DNA from: CAYPPG01 sp964412555
GTDB taxonomy: Bacteria > Hinthialibacterota > Hinthialibacteria > Hinthialibacterales > Hinthialibacteraceae
Reading direction: 5' to 3'
DNA length: 64,000 bases
NCBI GenBank assembly: GCA_964412555.1
Contig: CAYPPG010000028.1
Location: 1-64,000, forward strand
Part shown: piece by piece, positions 16,239-25,403 of the stretch
How positions within the stretch are numbered: position 1 is the stretch's first letter
Layout: every line of letters starts with the position of its first letter
Translations under genes and position numbers: made by a program
The notes under the pieces: model-generated
The model's database searches: none
The model's input: only the letters and a program-made list of their open reading frames with translations
What the model was told of the DNA's origin: nothing

Positions 16239-17237
16239 ATGCTCCTGACAAAAGAATATCGAAAACGAATACTAGAAAAAAGGGAAGGAGAACAGAAGAA
16301 GCGGAAAGGATGGTTGGCAGTGGATTTGCATGTGCATTCCAGCTGTTCCCACGATGTGTTGCCTTCCCCTGAATTTCATCCGGAAGTGTTATATCAAAAG
16401 TCATTCCAATTGGGCTTCGATTTTGTCACGATTACCGACCACGATACAATGGATGCCTACAATGTAATTGGTTGGGAGCGGGAACGATTGGTTACAGGGG
16501 TTGAAATCTCTCTTTTTGATCCGCTTCGGGTGGGTCACACTATCCATGTCAATGTCTATACGTTGAATGTATCCCAATTTCACGAGCTTAAACGTATCGC
16601 GTCTTGTGACAGAAATATAGAAACATTCATCGAATATTTGAATGATCAGGACTTGCCGTATATTTACAATCATCCATTCTGGTTCATGCAGCACGACAGA
16701 CCCAATTACCGTGCCGTCGAGGAAATTTTCGGATTGTTTCCGGTAATCGAATACAACATGAAACGAGTACGAAAAAAAAATTTGCTGGCGTTAGGATTAG
16801 CCGCCAAATATCAAAAAGGATTTACCGCTTCGACCGATACTCATATCGGAAAGATTGGTCAGGCGTATACCTTGGCTCAAGGGAATTCATTTCGAGAATT
16901 TTTTTCCAATATCTCCCAAGGCAATTCGTATATTGTTCCGCAAGATCTAAATTTGAATACGTTAAATCATGAAATCGCCACGTGGATTGAAGTGTTGTTT
17001 CACCTTGATAGTCGGAAAAATGAAAAGACGAGATACACCGGAATCAAAACCGTTGATCAATGCATCAATTTTTTCGCATGCAATTCCCCTGAGGATTATC
17101 CGCGAATGTTTCCGATGATTGAGTCGTTTTTGTATGAACTCGCAAAAACAGGGATATTCACGCAGTTGTATTTACGCTCTCAGGATCGCCTGGCATACAA
17201 AATCGGAAAATTGCTGGAAATTCCCGATGTCGTTTAG
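16239..17237 (+). CDS. PHP-domain metal-dependent phosphoesterase
   Basis: About 332 residues from the ATG at 16239 (GGGTTGAGG just upstream). The PHP motifs are visible: DLHVHSSCSHD (residues 29-39), ITDHDT, GVEIS, YNHPFW and STDTHIGKIG, giving the full histidine/aspartate set for a multi-metal site. The C-terminal third is family-specific and unrecognised. PHP proteins are usually phosphoesterases. It is followed by btaA and btaB on the same strand (gaps 83 and 26 bp), so it may supply or remodel a substrate for betaine lipid synthesis. That role is an inference from position. No Pho-box was seen in the 177 bp upstream. Confidence 0.88.
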   Translation: MLLTKEYRKRILEKREGEQKKRKGWLAVDLHVHSSCSHDVLPSPEFHPEVLYQKSFQLGFDFVTITDHDTMDAYNVIGWERERLVTGVEISLFDPLRVGHTIHVNVYTLNVSQFHELKRIASCDRNIETFIEYLNDQDLPYIYNHPFWFMQHDRPNYRAVEEIFGLFPVIEYNMKRVRKKNLLALGLAAKYQKGFTASTDTHIGKIGQAYTLAQGNSFREFFSNISQGNSYIVPQDLNLNTLNHEIATWIEVLFHLDSRKNEKTRYTGIKTVDQCINFFACNSPEDYPRMFPMIESFLYELAKTGIFTQLYLRSQDRLAYKIGKLLEIPDVV

Positions 17238-17320
17238 TGAATTGTTTATTGTATGAGTTCGGAGAAGGGAAACCTTATACCCGATACCATCTATCATTAT
17301 CAGAAAGTAAAGGAATGTCT

Positions 17321-18544
17321 ATGAACGTAGAATCTGCGGTTATGATCAAACGGGCGGTTCAGTACAATACCGCATTTTGCAAAAAAGGAATTTTAGAGCG
17401 CTTATTCAGCTTTTGGTTCGATGGTTTTGTGTACAATCAAATTTGGGAAGATCCCCGTGTGGATTTGGAAGCGATGGAAATCGATTCCGACAGCCGCATC
17501 CTGACAATCGCATCCGGGGGCTGCAATCTATTGAATTATCTGGTTGACCAACCCCATTCCATCCAAGCAGTAGATCTGAATCAGTATCATGTGTACTTTA
17601 CGGCGTTGAAATTGGCGGCGATCAAATATCTGCCCACTTATGAGGATTTCTTTACGTTTTTCGGCTATGCGGACAAAGACGTCAATCTCGACAATTATCA
17701 ACAATATATTCGCTCCCACTTGGATGAAGATATTCGGGATTATTGGGAGAATACAGTTCGTTTTCACGGACCCCGTGTTCACTATTTTACAAAAAATTTG
17801 TACAACTACGGCAAGATGGGTTACTTTATTCGTTTTCTCCATTTCATGTCCAAGCGCTTTGCCCGAGATCCCCAAGAGTTACTCTGTGCAACCGATTCGC
17901 AGAAACGGGAAGAAATTTTCCGATGTCATTTTGAACCGTTTTTCAATTGTTTACCCATAAAACTCTTAGGAAGAATGCCTTTTATTTTGTACAGCCTCGG
18001 AATCCCCCCTCAGCAATTTCATGCTATGAAAATTGAATCGAATGGGAAGATGGATACAATTTATCGTGAACGGCTGCGGCGATTGATTTGTCAATTCCCT
18101 ATCGAAGAGAATTATTTTGCTTGGCAAGCGTTGGGGCGAGGATATGATTGTGAAAAAAGGCAGGCCGTTCCCGATTATTTAAAGGAAGAGCATTACGATC
18201 TTATCAAAGAGCAGGTGAACAATATATTTCTTCATTTAAGTTCGACTACCGATTTTTTACGCAATCAACCGGATCGCAGTTTGAATCGTTTCGTTTTTTT
18301 GGATTCTCAAGATTGGATGGACCAAAAGGGAATCGTTCACTTATGGGAACAAGTCGCTCGAACCGGTATGCCGGGCAGCCGTATTATTTTTCGAACGGCT
18401 TCTTTTGAATCTCCGGTCGAGAAGAATCTCCCATCGGAATTACGCAAACGGTTTCATTATGAAGAAAAACGTTCTCTCGAACTCTTTCAAAAAGATCGAT
18501 CCGCCATATATGGAGGTTTTCACCTCTATACCATGCAGGAATAG
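17321..18544 (+). CDS. btaA: BtaA: SAM:diacylglycerol 3-amino-3-carboxypropyltransferase
   Basis: About 407 residues of the DUF3419/BtaA family, which transfers the aminocarboxypropyl group of S-adenosylmethionine to diacylglycerol, the first step to the betaine lipid DGTS. Supporting motifs are QYNTAFC, the family signature YNQIWEDPRVD, the SAM-binding stretch LTIASGGCNLLNYL with AVDLNQYH, and a C-terminal RTASFESP region. The start at 17321 fits AAAGGA seven bases upstream; an ATG at 17315 is equally in frame. The protein is membrane-associated rather than membrane-spanning. The next gene is the matching N-methyltransferase, which strengthens the call. Confidence 0.92.
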   Translation: MNVESAVMIKRAVQYNTAFCKKGILERLFSFWFDGFVYNQIWEDPRVDLEAMEIDSDSRILTIASGGCNLLNYLVDQPHSIQAVDLNQYHVYFTALKLAAIKYLPTYEDFFTFFGYADKDVNLDNYQQYIRSHLDEDIRDYWENTVRFHGPRVHYFTKNLYNYGKMGYFIRFLHFMSKRFARDPQELLCATDSQKREEIFRCHFEPFFNCLPIKLLGRMPFILYSLGIPPQQFHAMKIESNGKMDTIYRERLRRLICQFPIEENYFAWQALGRGYDCEKRQAVPDYLKEEHYDLIKEQVNNIFLHLSSTTDFLRNQPDRSLNRFVFLDSQDWMDQKGIVHLWEQVARTGMPGSRIIFRTASFESPVEKNLPSELRKRFHYEEKRSLELFQKDRSAIYGGFHLYTMQE

Positions 18545-18570
18545 ACTTTTAAACGAGTTCAATTTTATTT

Positions 18571-19230
18571 ATGTCCGATCACTTCAAACATTCCCTCATG
18601 ATGGATCGTATTTATCGCTATCAGCGGTATATTTATGATTTTACCCGCAAATACTATCTTCTGGGGCGGGATACGCTGCTGGAAGAAATGGATATTCAGG
18701 CAGGAGATTGCATCCTGGAAATGGGTTGTGGTACGGCCCGAAATTTGATTCACCTTGCCGGCCGATATCCCGACATCTTTTTGTATGGAATCGATGCATC
18801 GCAAGAAATGCTGAAAACGGCTGAAGGCAAAGTGAGGCGATATGGGTATGAAAGCAGAATCTCTCTTTGCGCCTCTCTTGCTGAGAATGTGAATTACCAC
18901 AATACATTTTCTTTGAAAAATCCTTTCGACAAAATTTTTTTCTCGTATTCTCTCTCCATGATTCCCACCTGGCGGGATGCGATCGACAATGCCATTGAAA
19001 ACGTAAAGCCTGATGGATGTATTTATATCGTGGATTTCTGGGATCAAGCGGATTGGCCCGCTTGGTTTCAGGCTGTTCTTCAGGGGTGGCTACGCTTCTT
19101 CCATGTTCGCCACGAACCGGAGCTGTTGGATTATATCCAAAAGAAACAAAATATTGATCAGAACGCCCTGAAAATCGACTCCATTTTTGGGCGGTATGCC
19201 CTGAAAACGAAGTTGAAATTGGTTTCGTAA
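18571..19230 (+). CDS. btaB: BtaB: N-methyltransferase of betaine lipid synthesis
   Basis: 219 residues of the class I SAM-dependent methyltransferase fold. The N-terminal segment DRIYRYQRYIYDFTRKYYLL is typical of BtaB proteins, and motif I reads LEMGCGTARN, followed by GIDASQEML. BtaB methylates diacylglyceryl-homoserine three times to give DGTS. The gene begins 26 bp after btaA, and the pair makes a complete pathway from diacylglycerol. A possible oddity is the lack of a clear ribosome site before the ATG, so translation may be coupled to btaA. Confidence 0.9.
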   Translation: MSDHFKHSLMMDRIYRYQRYIYDFTRKYYLLGRDTLLEEMDIQAGDCILEMGCGTARNLIHLAGRYPDIFLYGIDASQEMLKTAEGKVRRYGYESRISLCASLAENVNYHNTFSLKNPFDKIFFSYSLSMIPTWRDAIDNAIENVKPDGCIYIVDFWDQADWPAWFQAVLQGWLRFFHVRHEPELLDYIQKKQNIDQNALKIDSIFGRYALKTKLKLVS

Positions 19231-19398
19231 TCCACGGAAGAGAAAAACCACCTTGACCCATTCCTGTCGGCAAGTACCATATTTCTTTGTTTTATTAAAT
19301 TTATCTCAATAGGGCTGAAACAAATCAAGTTTCTTGAAGAGCATAATTTTGGCCGGCGTAGAAGGATTGAACCCAGGGAAAGGAAGTGAATTCCAAAA

Positions 19399-20418
19399 AT
19401 GGTATTGAATCCAGAGCATGACACGCAAATCAGTGATGTTGAAACGATCCAATATATTCATGGAAAACGAGATCAAATTATCAAGGAAATCGCCAAAGAA
19501 ATTGTTGGACAGCGGTTGGTTATTGAAGAGCTTTTAATTGCCTTATTCGCCGGAGGCCATGCGTTGATCGTGGGAGTTCCCGGATTGGCGAAAACGACTT
19601 TGATTCGTACCTTTGCCAAAATTTTGGATCTGAAATTCAGGCGAATCCAGTTTACACCGGATTTGATGCCCTCTGATATAACCGGAACCGAAGTTCTCGA
19701 AGAAAACCGCACGACAGGGGAGAGAACATTTCGGTTCATTCACGGGCCTTTGTTTGCCAATATTATTCTTGCGGATGAAATCAATCGAACCCCTCCCAAA
19801 ACGCAAGCTGCGTTGCTTGAAGCTATGCAGGAATTTCGTGTGACAGCCGGCGGAATCGATTATCCTCTCGATTCTCCTTTTTTCGTATTGGCTACACAAA
19901 ATCCGATCGAGCAGGAAGGTACTTACCCCTTGCCGGAAGCTCAATTGGATCGATTTATGTTTCAAATCAACATCGATTATCCTTCCGAAGAAGAAGAAAT
20001 CGATATTGTCAAAAACACGACATCTGCCTATGCGGGTGAACCGGAACAGGTGATGTCGGCGGCGGATATTCTCAAAGTACAACAACTGGTTCGCCGTGTT
20101 CCTGTTTCCGAGCAGGTGGTGCAGTATGCGGTTCGTGTTGTCAAGGCGACTCGGCCTCACCAAGAAGGAACATCGGGAAATGATTATGTAGATAACTATA
20201 TTTCCTGGGGAGCCGGTCCCCGTGCGTCTCAATATTTAATCCTGGCGGGTAAGGTCAAAGCGATTTTGGAAGGGCGGAACAGTGTTTCCGAAGAAGATGT
20301 GCGTGCTGTGGCCGCTCCTGTGCTGCGGCATCGGATTATTACGAATTACCGGGCGGAAGCGGATCGAGTCAATATTCACGAAATAATTCAATCCGTGATT
20401 CGCAATCAAGCCGCTTGA
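19399..20418 (+). CDS. MoxR-family AAA+ ATPase
   Basis: 339 residues, a typical length. Walker A is GVPGLAKTT (about residues 59-67), Walker B is ILADEINRTPPKTQAALLEAMQE split by the MoxR-type Asn-Arg, and sensor 1 is in LATQNPIEQEGTYPLPEAQLDRF. MoxR proteins act as chaperone-like ATPases that mature metal or membrane enzymes, usually with a DUF58/VWA partner; none is adjacent. A purine-rich AAGGAAG precedes the start. The gene lies between the betaine lipid genes and the secretion operon, with gaps of 168 and 295 bp, so it may be its own unit. Confidence 0.92.
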   Translation: MVLNPEHDTQISDVETIQYIHGKRDQIIKEIAKEIVGQRLVIEELLIALFAGGHALIVGVPGLAKTTLIRTFAKILDLKFRRIQFTPDLMPSDITGTEVLEENRTTGERTFRFIHGPLFANIILADEINRTPPKTQAALLEAMQEFRVTAGGIDYPLDSPFFVLATQNPIEQEGTYPLPEAQLDRFMFQINIDYPSEEEEIDIVKNTTSAYAGEPEQVMSAADILKVQQLVRRVPVSEQVVQYAVRVVKATRPHQEGTSGNDYVDNYISWGAGPRASQYLILAGKVKAILEGRNSVSEEDVRAVAAPVLRHRIITNYRAEADRVNIHEIIQSVIRNQAA

Positions 20419-20585
20419 AAATCTCAACATCAACCCTCGCGAATTGTAATTTTCCTGCTGCAACCGTGTATTTACGATTCCTTCTTAGCCGTATCTACAA
20501 ATCCATACTCTCAATCTATTGCTTCTATTTTTGTAACTATCTGATATTGTTATATTTATGGATTATTATCTCATTCATTTGTGAA

Positions 20586-20602
20586 TTGGCCTTTGATTTG
20601 CT
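20586..20602 (+). promoter_or_regulatory. Sigma-54 (-24/-12) promoter upstream of the type II secretion operon
   Basis: TTGGC, seven bases, then TTGC followed by T matches the sigma-54 consensus TTGGCACG-N4-TTGCW in spacing and in the invariant GG/GC. It lies about 112 bp before the gspE start in a 295-bp gene-free interval. An inverted repeat AATCCATA/TATGGATT (20500-20507 and 20557-20564) just upstream might be an activator site but is weak. An NtrC-type activator is encoded at 60960-62411. The rest of 20419-20713 shows nothing else. Confidence 0.6.
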
Positions 20603-20713
20603 TATACTATTTGCTGAATAGAAGATAGAAAAAACCGGATTTAAGAATAAAGGAGTAATAATCGGGCGGCTGGTTCGTTTCATGGAGAGAGAAGAAAGAA
20701 AGGAAAAGAATTA

Positions 20714-22417
20714 ATGAGAGCCAATCCGGGAATGGTAGGGAAACGGTATGGAGAACTACTTCGTTCTCTCAATGTCATTGGTGCAGAAGAGGTGAATCGT
20801 GCTGTCGCCTTACAGGAGAAGACCGGGAAAGATTTGGATGTGATTCTGGTCGAAAATTCCATGGCGAATGAAAATCAGATTCTGGAAAGCCTTTCTTCGC
20901 ATTTGGGAGTAGAAACGATCGATATAGGTCATCTCGAGTTAACTCCCGAAATTCTTGGTCAGATCCCAATCCGTTTTGTTCACCGGTACAACATACTTCC
21001 TGTGGAACGAAGAGGAGATACTTTGCGGATTGCTACAGCCGATCCTCTGAATTTTCATGCCTTGGATGATTTGCGTTTATTGTTGAAGTGTGATGTCGAA
21101 CCGGTTTTGGCCCCAAGCGACGATATTCGGGCGTGTATCAAGAAGTATTATGGAATCGGCGCCGATACGGTTGACAGCATGCTGGAAGAAGACGGGGCAG
21201 GTGAGGAAGTAGCGGTCGAGAAGGGGAACATCGAGGAACTCAGCGAAGACGCATCTATCATACGTTTCGTCAATCAAATTATGACGGAAGCGGTGCTGGA
21301 TCGGGCAACGGATATTCACTTCGAACCGTTCGAAGATGAACTGCGCATTCGCTATCGTATTGACGGCTTGCTCTATGAAGCGGCGATTCCCCCAACGATT
21401 CGCCGTTATCAATCCGCCGTTATCTCGCGTATCAAAATCATGGCGGATATGAATATCGCCGAAAAAAGATTGCCGCAAGATGGACGGATCAATATCAAAA
21501 CCAACAACTTGGAATTCGACCTTCGAGTTTCGACCGTTCCGACTCCGTATGGGGAAACGATCGTTATTCGTATCTTGAATCGGGATAGTACGATTTTTGA
21601 ACTCAAACAATTGGGATTTGATGGTGAGTCTCTCACAGCATTTAACCGACTGATTACCAAACCGCACGGCATTATTTTGGTAACCGGTCCTACGGGAAGC
21701 GGGAAGACGACAACCCTGTACGCGACTCTTGCGAAATTGAACAAAATGGATGTGAAAATACTGACGATCGAAGAGCCGATCGAATATCATATGCGGGGGA
21801 TCATCCAGGTACAAGTCAATCCCAAAATTCAATTGAACTTTGCCCGTGTATTGCGGGCATTTTTGCGGCAGGATCCGGATATCGTTCTCGTCGGGGAAAC
21901 GCGTGACCATGAAACGGCGGAAATCGCTATTCAAGCTGCTTTGACCGGTCACTTGGTGTTTACCACCCTTCACACTAACGATGCGCCAGGGGCTATTACG
22001 CGTCTCGTCGATATGGGAGTAGAACCGTACTTGGTATCTTCCTCTGTTATCGGAGTTGTCGCTCAACGATTGATGCGGTGTATCTGTGAAAATTGCAAAG
22101 AAGAATATGAGCCGGATCACGATATCCTGGCAGGGCTTGGGCTCGACGCACCTGAACATCGTGATAAAAAGTATTACCACGGGCGTGGGTGTGAAAACTG
22201 CAAATTCTTGGGGTATCGTGGACGGACGGCCATTTATGAAATCATGGAAATGGAAGAGGAATTGCGTGAATTGACCGTGCAACGGGTTCCAGCAAGCCGA
22301 ATTAAACAAAGAGCGCTGGATACTGGGATGAAAACGTTGCGGTTGAATGCATTGGAAAAAGTGCATGAAGGAGTTACCACGATCGAAGAACTCGTTCGTG
22401 TTACGCAAGAGTGGTAA
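20714..22417 (+). CDS. gspE: Type II secretion assembly ATPase GspE
   Basis: 567 residues, cytoplasmic hexameric ATPase that powers pseudopilus assembly. An N-terminal GspE-N domain covers about 1-150. The core follows with ATDIHFEPF, Walker A GPTGSGKTT (near residue 326), the Asp box VGETRDHETAEIA and the His box TGHLVFTTLHTNDA. Near the C-terminus a zinc-binding cysteine set (CENCKEEY and CENCKFLG) is complete, as in GspE and PilB. It is the first gene of an eleven-gene cluster, and the gap to gspF is only 4 bp. A PilB role in type IV pili is possible, but the linked gspG-K genes favour secretion. Confidence 0.95.
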   Translation: MRANPGMVGKRYGELLRSLNVIGAEEVNRAVALQEKTGKDLDVILVENSMANENQILESLSSHLGVETIDIGHLELTPEILGQIPIRFVHRYNILPVERRGDTLRIATADPLNFHALDDLRLLLKCDVEPVLAPSDDIRACIKKYYGIGADTVDSMLEEDGAGEEVAVEKGNIEELSEDASIIRFVNQIMTEAVLDRATDIHFEPFEDELRIRYRIDGLLYEAAIPPTIRRYQSAVISRIKIMADMNIAEKRLPQDGRINIKTNNLEFDLRVSTVPTPYGETIVIRILNRDSTIFELKQLGFDGESLTAFNRLITKPHGIILVTGPTGSGKTTTLYATLAKLNKMDVKILTIEEPIEYHMRGIIQVQVNPKIQLNFARVLRAFLRQDPDIVLVGETRDHETAEIAIQAALTGHLVFTTLHTNDAPGAITRLVDMGVEPYLVSSSVIGVVAQRLMRCICENCKEEYEPDHDILAGLGLDAPEHRDKKYYHGRGCENCKFLGYRGRTAIYEIMEMEEELRELTVQRVPASRIKQRALDTGMKTLRLNALEKVHEGVTTIEELVRVTQEW

Positions 22418-22421
22418 AACT

Positions 22422-23636
22422 ATGAGGTACAGTTACAAAGCGAAAAAATTAAGCGGTGAAATCGTCCAGGGAGTTCTGGAGGCTGATAACCAGAAATTGG
22501 TCATCAACCAGCTGCAGAAAATGCAGGTTTTCCCGATTTCCGTCAAAGAAGTCGGGGGCGGAACCGGCTTGAATCGTGAAATCAGTCTTCAAACGCTACG
22601 GCGTATTTCTGCCAAAGATGTAACGACCTATAGCCGCCAGATGAGCGATTTGCTTCGGTCGGGATTGCCTCTGGTTCGCTGTCTTGCTGTTGTGGGAGAA
22701 CAAACCCCTAATCCGAAATTGCAATCTGTGATCAAGTCCGTCAATAGTGATGTGCAGGGGGGTATGACTTTGTCGGATTCCTTGCAGAAACATCCGAAAG
22801 TGTTCGGTAGTTTATATAGTAGTATGGTGAGAGCCGGAGAGTTGGGGGGAATGCTGGATGCCGTCATGGAGCGATTGGCCGGCTTTCTCGAAGCGGAACA
22901 AGAAACCCGAAGCCGTATCATTTCCGCTATGACCTATCCGGCTTTTATGATTTTGGTTTGTGTTTTCGTTATCATTGTTTTGTTTATGGTTGTGGTGCCC
23001 AACTTTATGGTAATGTTCGAAGAGGTTGAAGTGGAACTCCCGATTTCCACCCAACTCTTACTCTGGTTCAGTAATTTTGTGAGTAGTTGGTGGTGGGTTT
23101 TCCTCTTGGGATTCATCGGGAGCATTTTCCTGATTCGTCAGTATATCGCAACGGATGCGGGGCGCCTACAGTATGATACGATCAAGTTGAAATTGCCTTT
23201 ATTCGGCGAATTGATCAAAAAGCGGGAAATCGCCAAATTTGCGAGAACGTTGGGTACGCTTTTGAATAATGGTGTCGCCATTCTTCGGGCGCTCGACATT
23301 ACGCAAGAGGTAATTTCCAATAAGATTCTCAAGGAAGATATCGAAGGATTTTCGGACAATATCAAAGAAGGAGAAAAACTTTCGGATCGTATGGCACAGA
23401 GTGAACTATTTCCGCCAGTTGCGGTAAATATGGTCGCCGTGGGAGAAGAAACGGGGAATCTCGAAGAGACATTGGAACGAGTGGCAGATGCGTTCGAAAA
23501 AGAAACCGATCGCGTAATCAAAACGATCACGACGATTATCGAACCGGTGATGATTGTCGTGATGGCTGGAGTGGTCGGCTTCATCGTTTTCGCGATGATC
23601 ATGCCGATCTTTCAAATCAGCCAGAGTATTCACTGA
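22422..23636 (+). CDS. gspF: Type II secretion inner-membrane platform protein GspF
   Basis: About 404 residues from the ATG at 22422 (MRYSYKAKKLSGE), the usual GspF/PilC opening; a longer frame overlapping gspE is not needed. Two T2SS-F domains (about 65-190 and 270-395) are each followed by hydrophobic segments, giving three membrane spans. The motif AGELGGMLDAVMERLAGFLE and its second-half counterpart VGEETGNLEETLERVADAFE show the internal duplication. The protein sits in the inner membrane and connects GspE to the pseudopilus. Confidence 0.95.
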   Translation: MRYSYKAKKLSGEIVQGVLEADNQKLVINQLQKMQVFPISVKEVGGGTGLNREISLQTLRRISAKDVTTYSRQMSDLLRSGLPLVRCLAVVGEQTPNPKLQSVIKSVNSDVQGGMTLSDSLQKHPKVFGSLYSSMVRAGELGGMLDAVMERLAGFLEAEQETRSRIISAMTYPAFMILVCVFVIIVLFMVVVPNFMVMFEEVEVELPISTQLLLWFSNFVSSWWWVFLLGFIGSIFLIRQYIATDAGRLQYDTIKLKLPLFGELIKKREIAKFARTLGTLLNNGVAILRALDITQEVISNKILKEDIEGFSDNIKEGEKLSDRMAQSELFPPVAVNMVAVGEETGNLEETLERVADAFEKETDRVIKTITTIIEPVMIVVMAGVVGFIVFAMIMPIFQISQSIH

Positions 23637-23720
23637 AACCGAAGAACATGGACTCCGCCATATGGCGGTGGAAAATACAAAAAACAAAGAAGACAAGTTG
23701 ATCACATCAGGAGGAACAAG

Positions 23721-24137
23721 ATGAACAATCGAAACAAACAAAAAGCCTTTACCTTGGTCGAATTGCTGTTGGTTGTCACCATCATCGGGATTTTGGCGGG
23801 GGCGGTGCTCGTTAATTTCAGCGGGCAATCGCAACGGGCTAAAGAAACCCGAGCCAACGCCGATATTGCCAATCTCAGTTTGGCCTTGGACACGTATGAA
23901 TTGACGATCGGTGAATATCCGAGCACGGATCAAGGTTTGACCGCGTTGGTGGAAGATCCCGGTATAGACGGGTGGCGGCCTTTTCTGACACGCCGTACCT
24001 TCAACGATCCATGGGGAAATGAATACCGTTACCGGTATCCCGGTTCGCAAGGAATCAATTTTGATCTTTTTTCCGTAGGTCCGGATGGTCAAGAAGGAAC
24101 AGATGACGATATCGGAAACTGGGACGAAGATGTCTAA
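23721..24137 (+). CDS. gspG: Major pseudopilin GspG
   Basis: 138 residues, standard size. The prepilin leader ends just before FTLVELLLVVTIIGILAG, with Glu5 of the mature protein present. The C-terminal globular part carries the GspG calcium-loop pattern, with YPSTDQGLTALVEDP, DPWGNEYRYRYPG and DLFSVGPDGQEGTDDDI. It forms the pseudopilus shaft after cleavage by a prepilin peptidase, which is not encoded in this window. AGGAGG lies seven bases before the ATG. Confidence 0.95.
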   Translation: MNNRNKQKAFTLVELLLVVTIIGILAGAVLVNFSGQSQRAKETRANADIANLSLALDTYELTIGEYPSTDQGLTALVEDPGIDGWRPFLTRRTFNDPWGNEYRYRYPGSQGINFDLFSVGPDGQEGTDDDIGNWDEDV

Positions 24138-24223
24138 TTCCTTTTTCCGTTTCTTTTCTTAAGAAGGCTATTTTCTTGGAATCGCAGAGACTCGACTGCA
24201 GACGCAGTGGAGAGTGGGTGGTT

Positions 24224-24856
24224 ATGTTTGTCCAAAACCGGAACAATAGCGGATTCACGTTGATCGAAATTACCTTGGTCGTGCTGTTGATTGCGATTCT
24301 TACGGCTGTCGGGATTCCGAGTTTTCGTACTCTCTATCAGCGGTCGGAAATACAAAAGGTGGCGTCACAGTTTTCCAGTACTCTTCGATATGCTCAACAA
24401 CGTGCGGTGATGGAACGGGTTCCCATTCGCGTTGTGATCAATGTAGACGACAAAGTGTATTGGGTACCGGTGGAAAAAGAGGAAGAGAGAAGACATTACC
24501 GCTCACGTTCTTACAGGCGCAGGCCTTCTCGAGCGCAGTACCGTTCACGTTCCCGCGTACGCGAAGTCCAAGAAATTCGTTCTTCCTTACCGGAAGGATT
24601 TATTTTTGAATTCGTGTACAAGGTAGCCACGGATCGTGAAATTCAACGGGAAGGAGAAATTCATTTTTATCCGGACGGCTCTGCCGATGCTGCGTATATC
24701 ACAATTCTTCGGTTGGCGAAAGAAGCTTGGGATGAAAATCGAGTCTTTATCAAGATTTCTCCGGCGACCGGTGTGATCAAAAGTATGGAAGGTACGACGC
24801 AGGAAGATGGATCGGAATTTTATCGAGGAATGTATGATGATCCGAACTATATTTGA
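24224..24856 (+). CDS. gspH: Minor pseudopilin GspH-like with Arg/Ser-rich insert
   Basis: About 210 residues from the ATG at 24224; the frame runs further upstream but without a plausible leader. The type III signal and helix (FTLIEITLVVLLIAILTAVG) are clear, and the following region LRYAQQRAVMERVPIRVVI is typical of GspH. A basic insert of about 35 residues, rich in Arg and Ser (from EERRHYRSRSYRRR onward), interrupts the globular domain and is unusual. The gene overlaps the start of gspI by about 20 bp. Confidence 0.85.
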   Translation: MFVQNRNNSGFTLIEITLVVLLIAILTAVGIPSFRTLYQRSEIQKVASQFSSTLRYAQQRAVMERVPIRVVINVDDKVYWVPVEKEEERRHYRSRSYRRRPSRAQYRSRSRVREVQEIRSSLPEGFIFEFVYKVATDREIQREGEIHFYPDGSADAAYITILRLAKEAWDENRVFIKISPATGVIKSMEGTTQEDGSEFYRGMYDDPNYI

Positions 24857-25403
24857 TCTACGTGAATCGGTTCGAATATCTCAAGAGCCGAATCCCGGCT
24901 CCAGGGCTTTCGTTCTGATTGAGGTATTGGTTTCGATGACGATTCTCGCCATAGCTGGAACGGTCTTGATGCGAACCTTGATGAATTGCGTGGATATTAC
25001 AGGAGTCGTTCGCGATACGACCAAAGCGATTTTTTTAACCCAAGAGAAATTGCATTGGTTTGAAATGCAATGCTGGGGAAAAGCGGCGACTGATCTTGGG
25101 TATTATGAAGGATCTTACGATCAACCCGGAGCTTCCGATTTCCGATGGCACGCGCAAGTAGATTTAGACCAGGAACACGATGCATACGTCATTAAAGTGT
25201 GGACAACATGGGGAGAGGAAGACCGTTCTCGCCGAAGACGATCCCGCTGGAGCCGGCAAGAAGTAGATGGCTTTATGCTGAAGACAATTGTTCCCACTGC
25301 TCGATATAATGAAGATTTGGTGAATGGTCTTACACCAGTCATGCGGGAGCGTGGAACGAATCGAGGCCGAAGCCGAGGAAGAGGACGGAGTCAAAGACGA
25401 TGA
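24834..25403 (+). CDS. gspI: Minor pseudopilin GspI-like
   Basis: About 189 residues. The start at 24834 (or the next codon) fits GAGGA upstream and overlaps gspH. The prepilin helix FVLIEVLVSMTILAIAG follows a leader of about 35 residues, which is longer than usual. The globular part has ATKAIFLTQEKLHWFEMQ, as in GspI. Two basic stretches stand out: RSRRRRSRWSRQE in the middle and a RGRSRGRGRSQRR tail. The minor pseudopilins I, J and K cap the pseudopilus tip. Confidence 0.8.
   Translation: MMIRTIFDLRESVRISQEPNPGSRAFVLIEVLVSMTILAIAGTVLMRTLMNCVDITGVVRDTTKAIFLTQEKLHWFEMQCWGKAATDLGYYEGSYDQPGASDFRWHAQVDLDQEHDAYVIKVWTTWGEEDRSRRRRSRWSRQEVDGFMLKTIVPTARYNEDLVNGLTPVMRERGTNRGRSRGRGRSQRR

Noticed and set aside
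19348..19386. tRNA 3'-end-like sequence on the minus strand (GGGTTCAATCC ... CGCCGGCC)
   Set aside because: The T-stem does not pair well, and no 5' acceptor, anticodon or D-arm is present nearby.
21077..22408. 443-codon minus-strand open frame inside gspE
   Set aside because: Fully antisense to a clear GspE; composition is that of a shadow frame.
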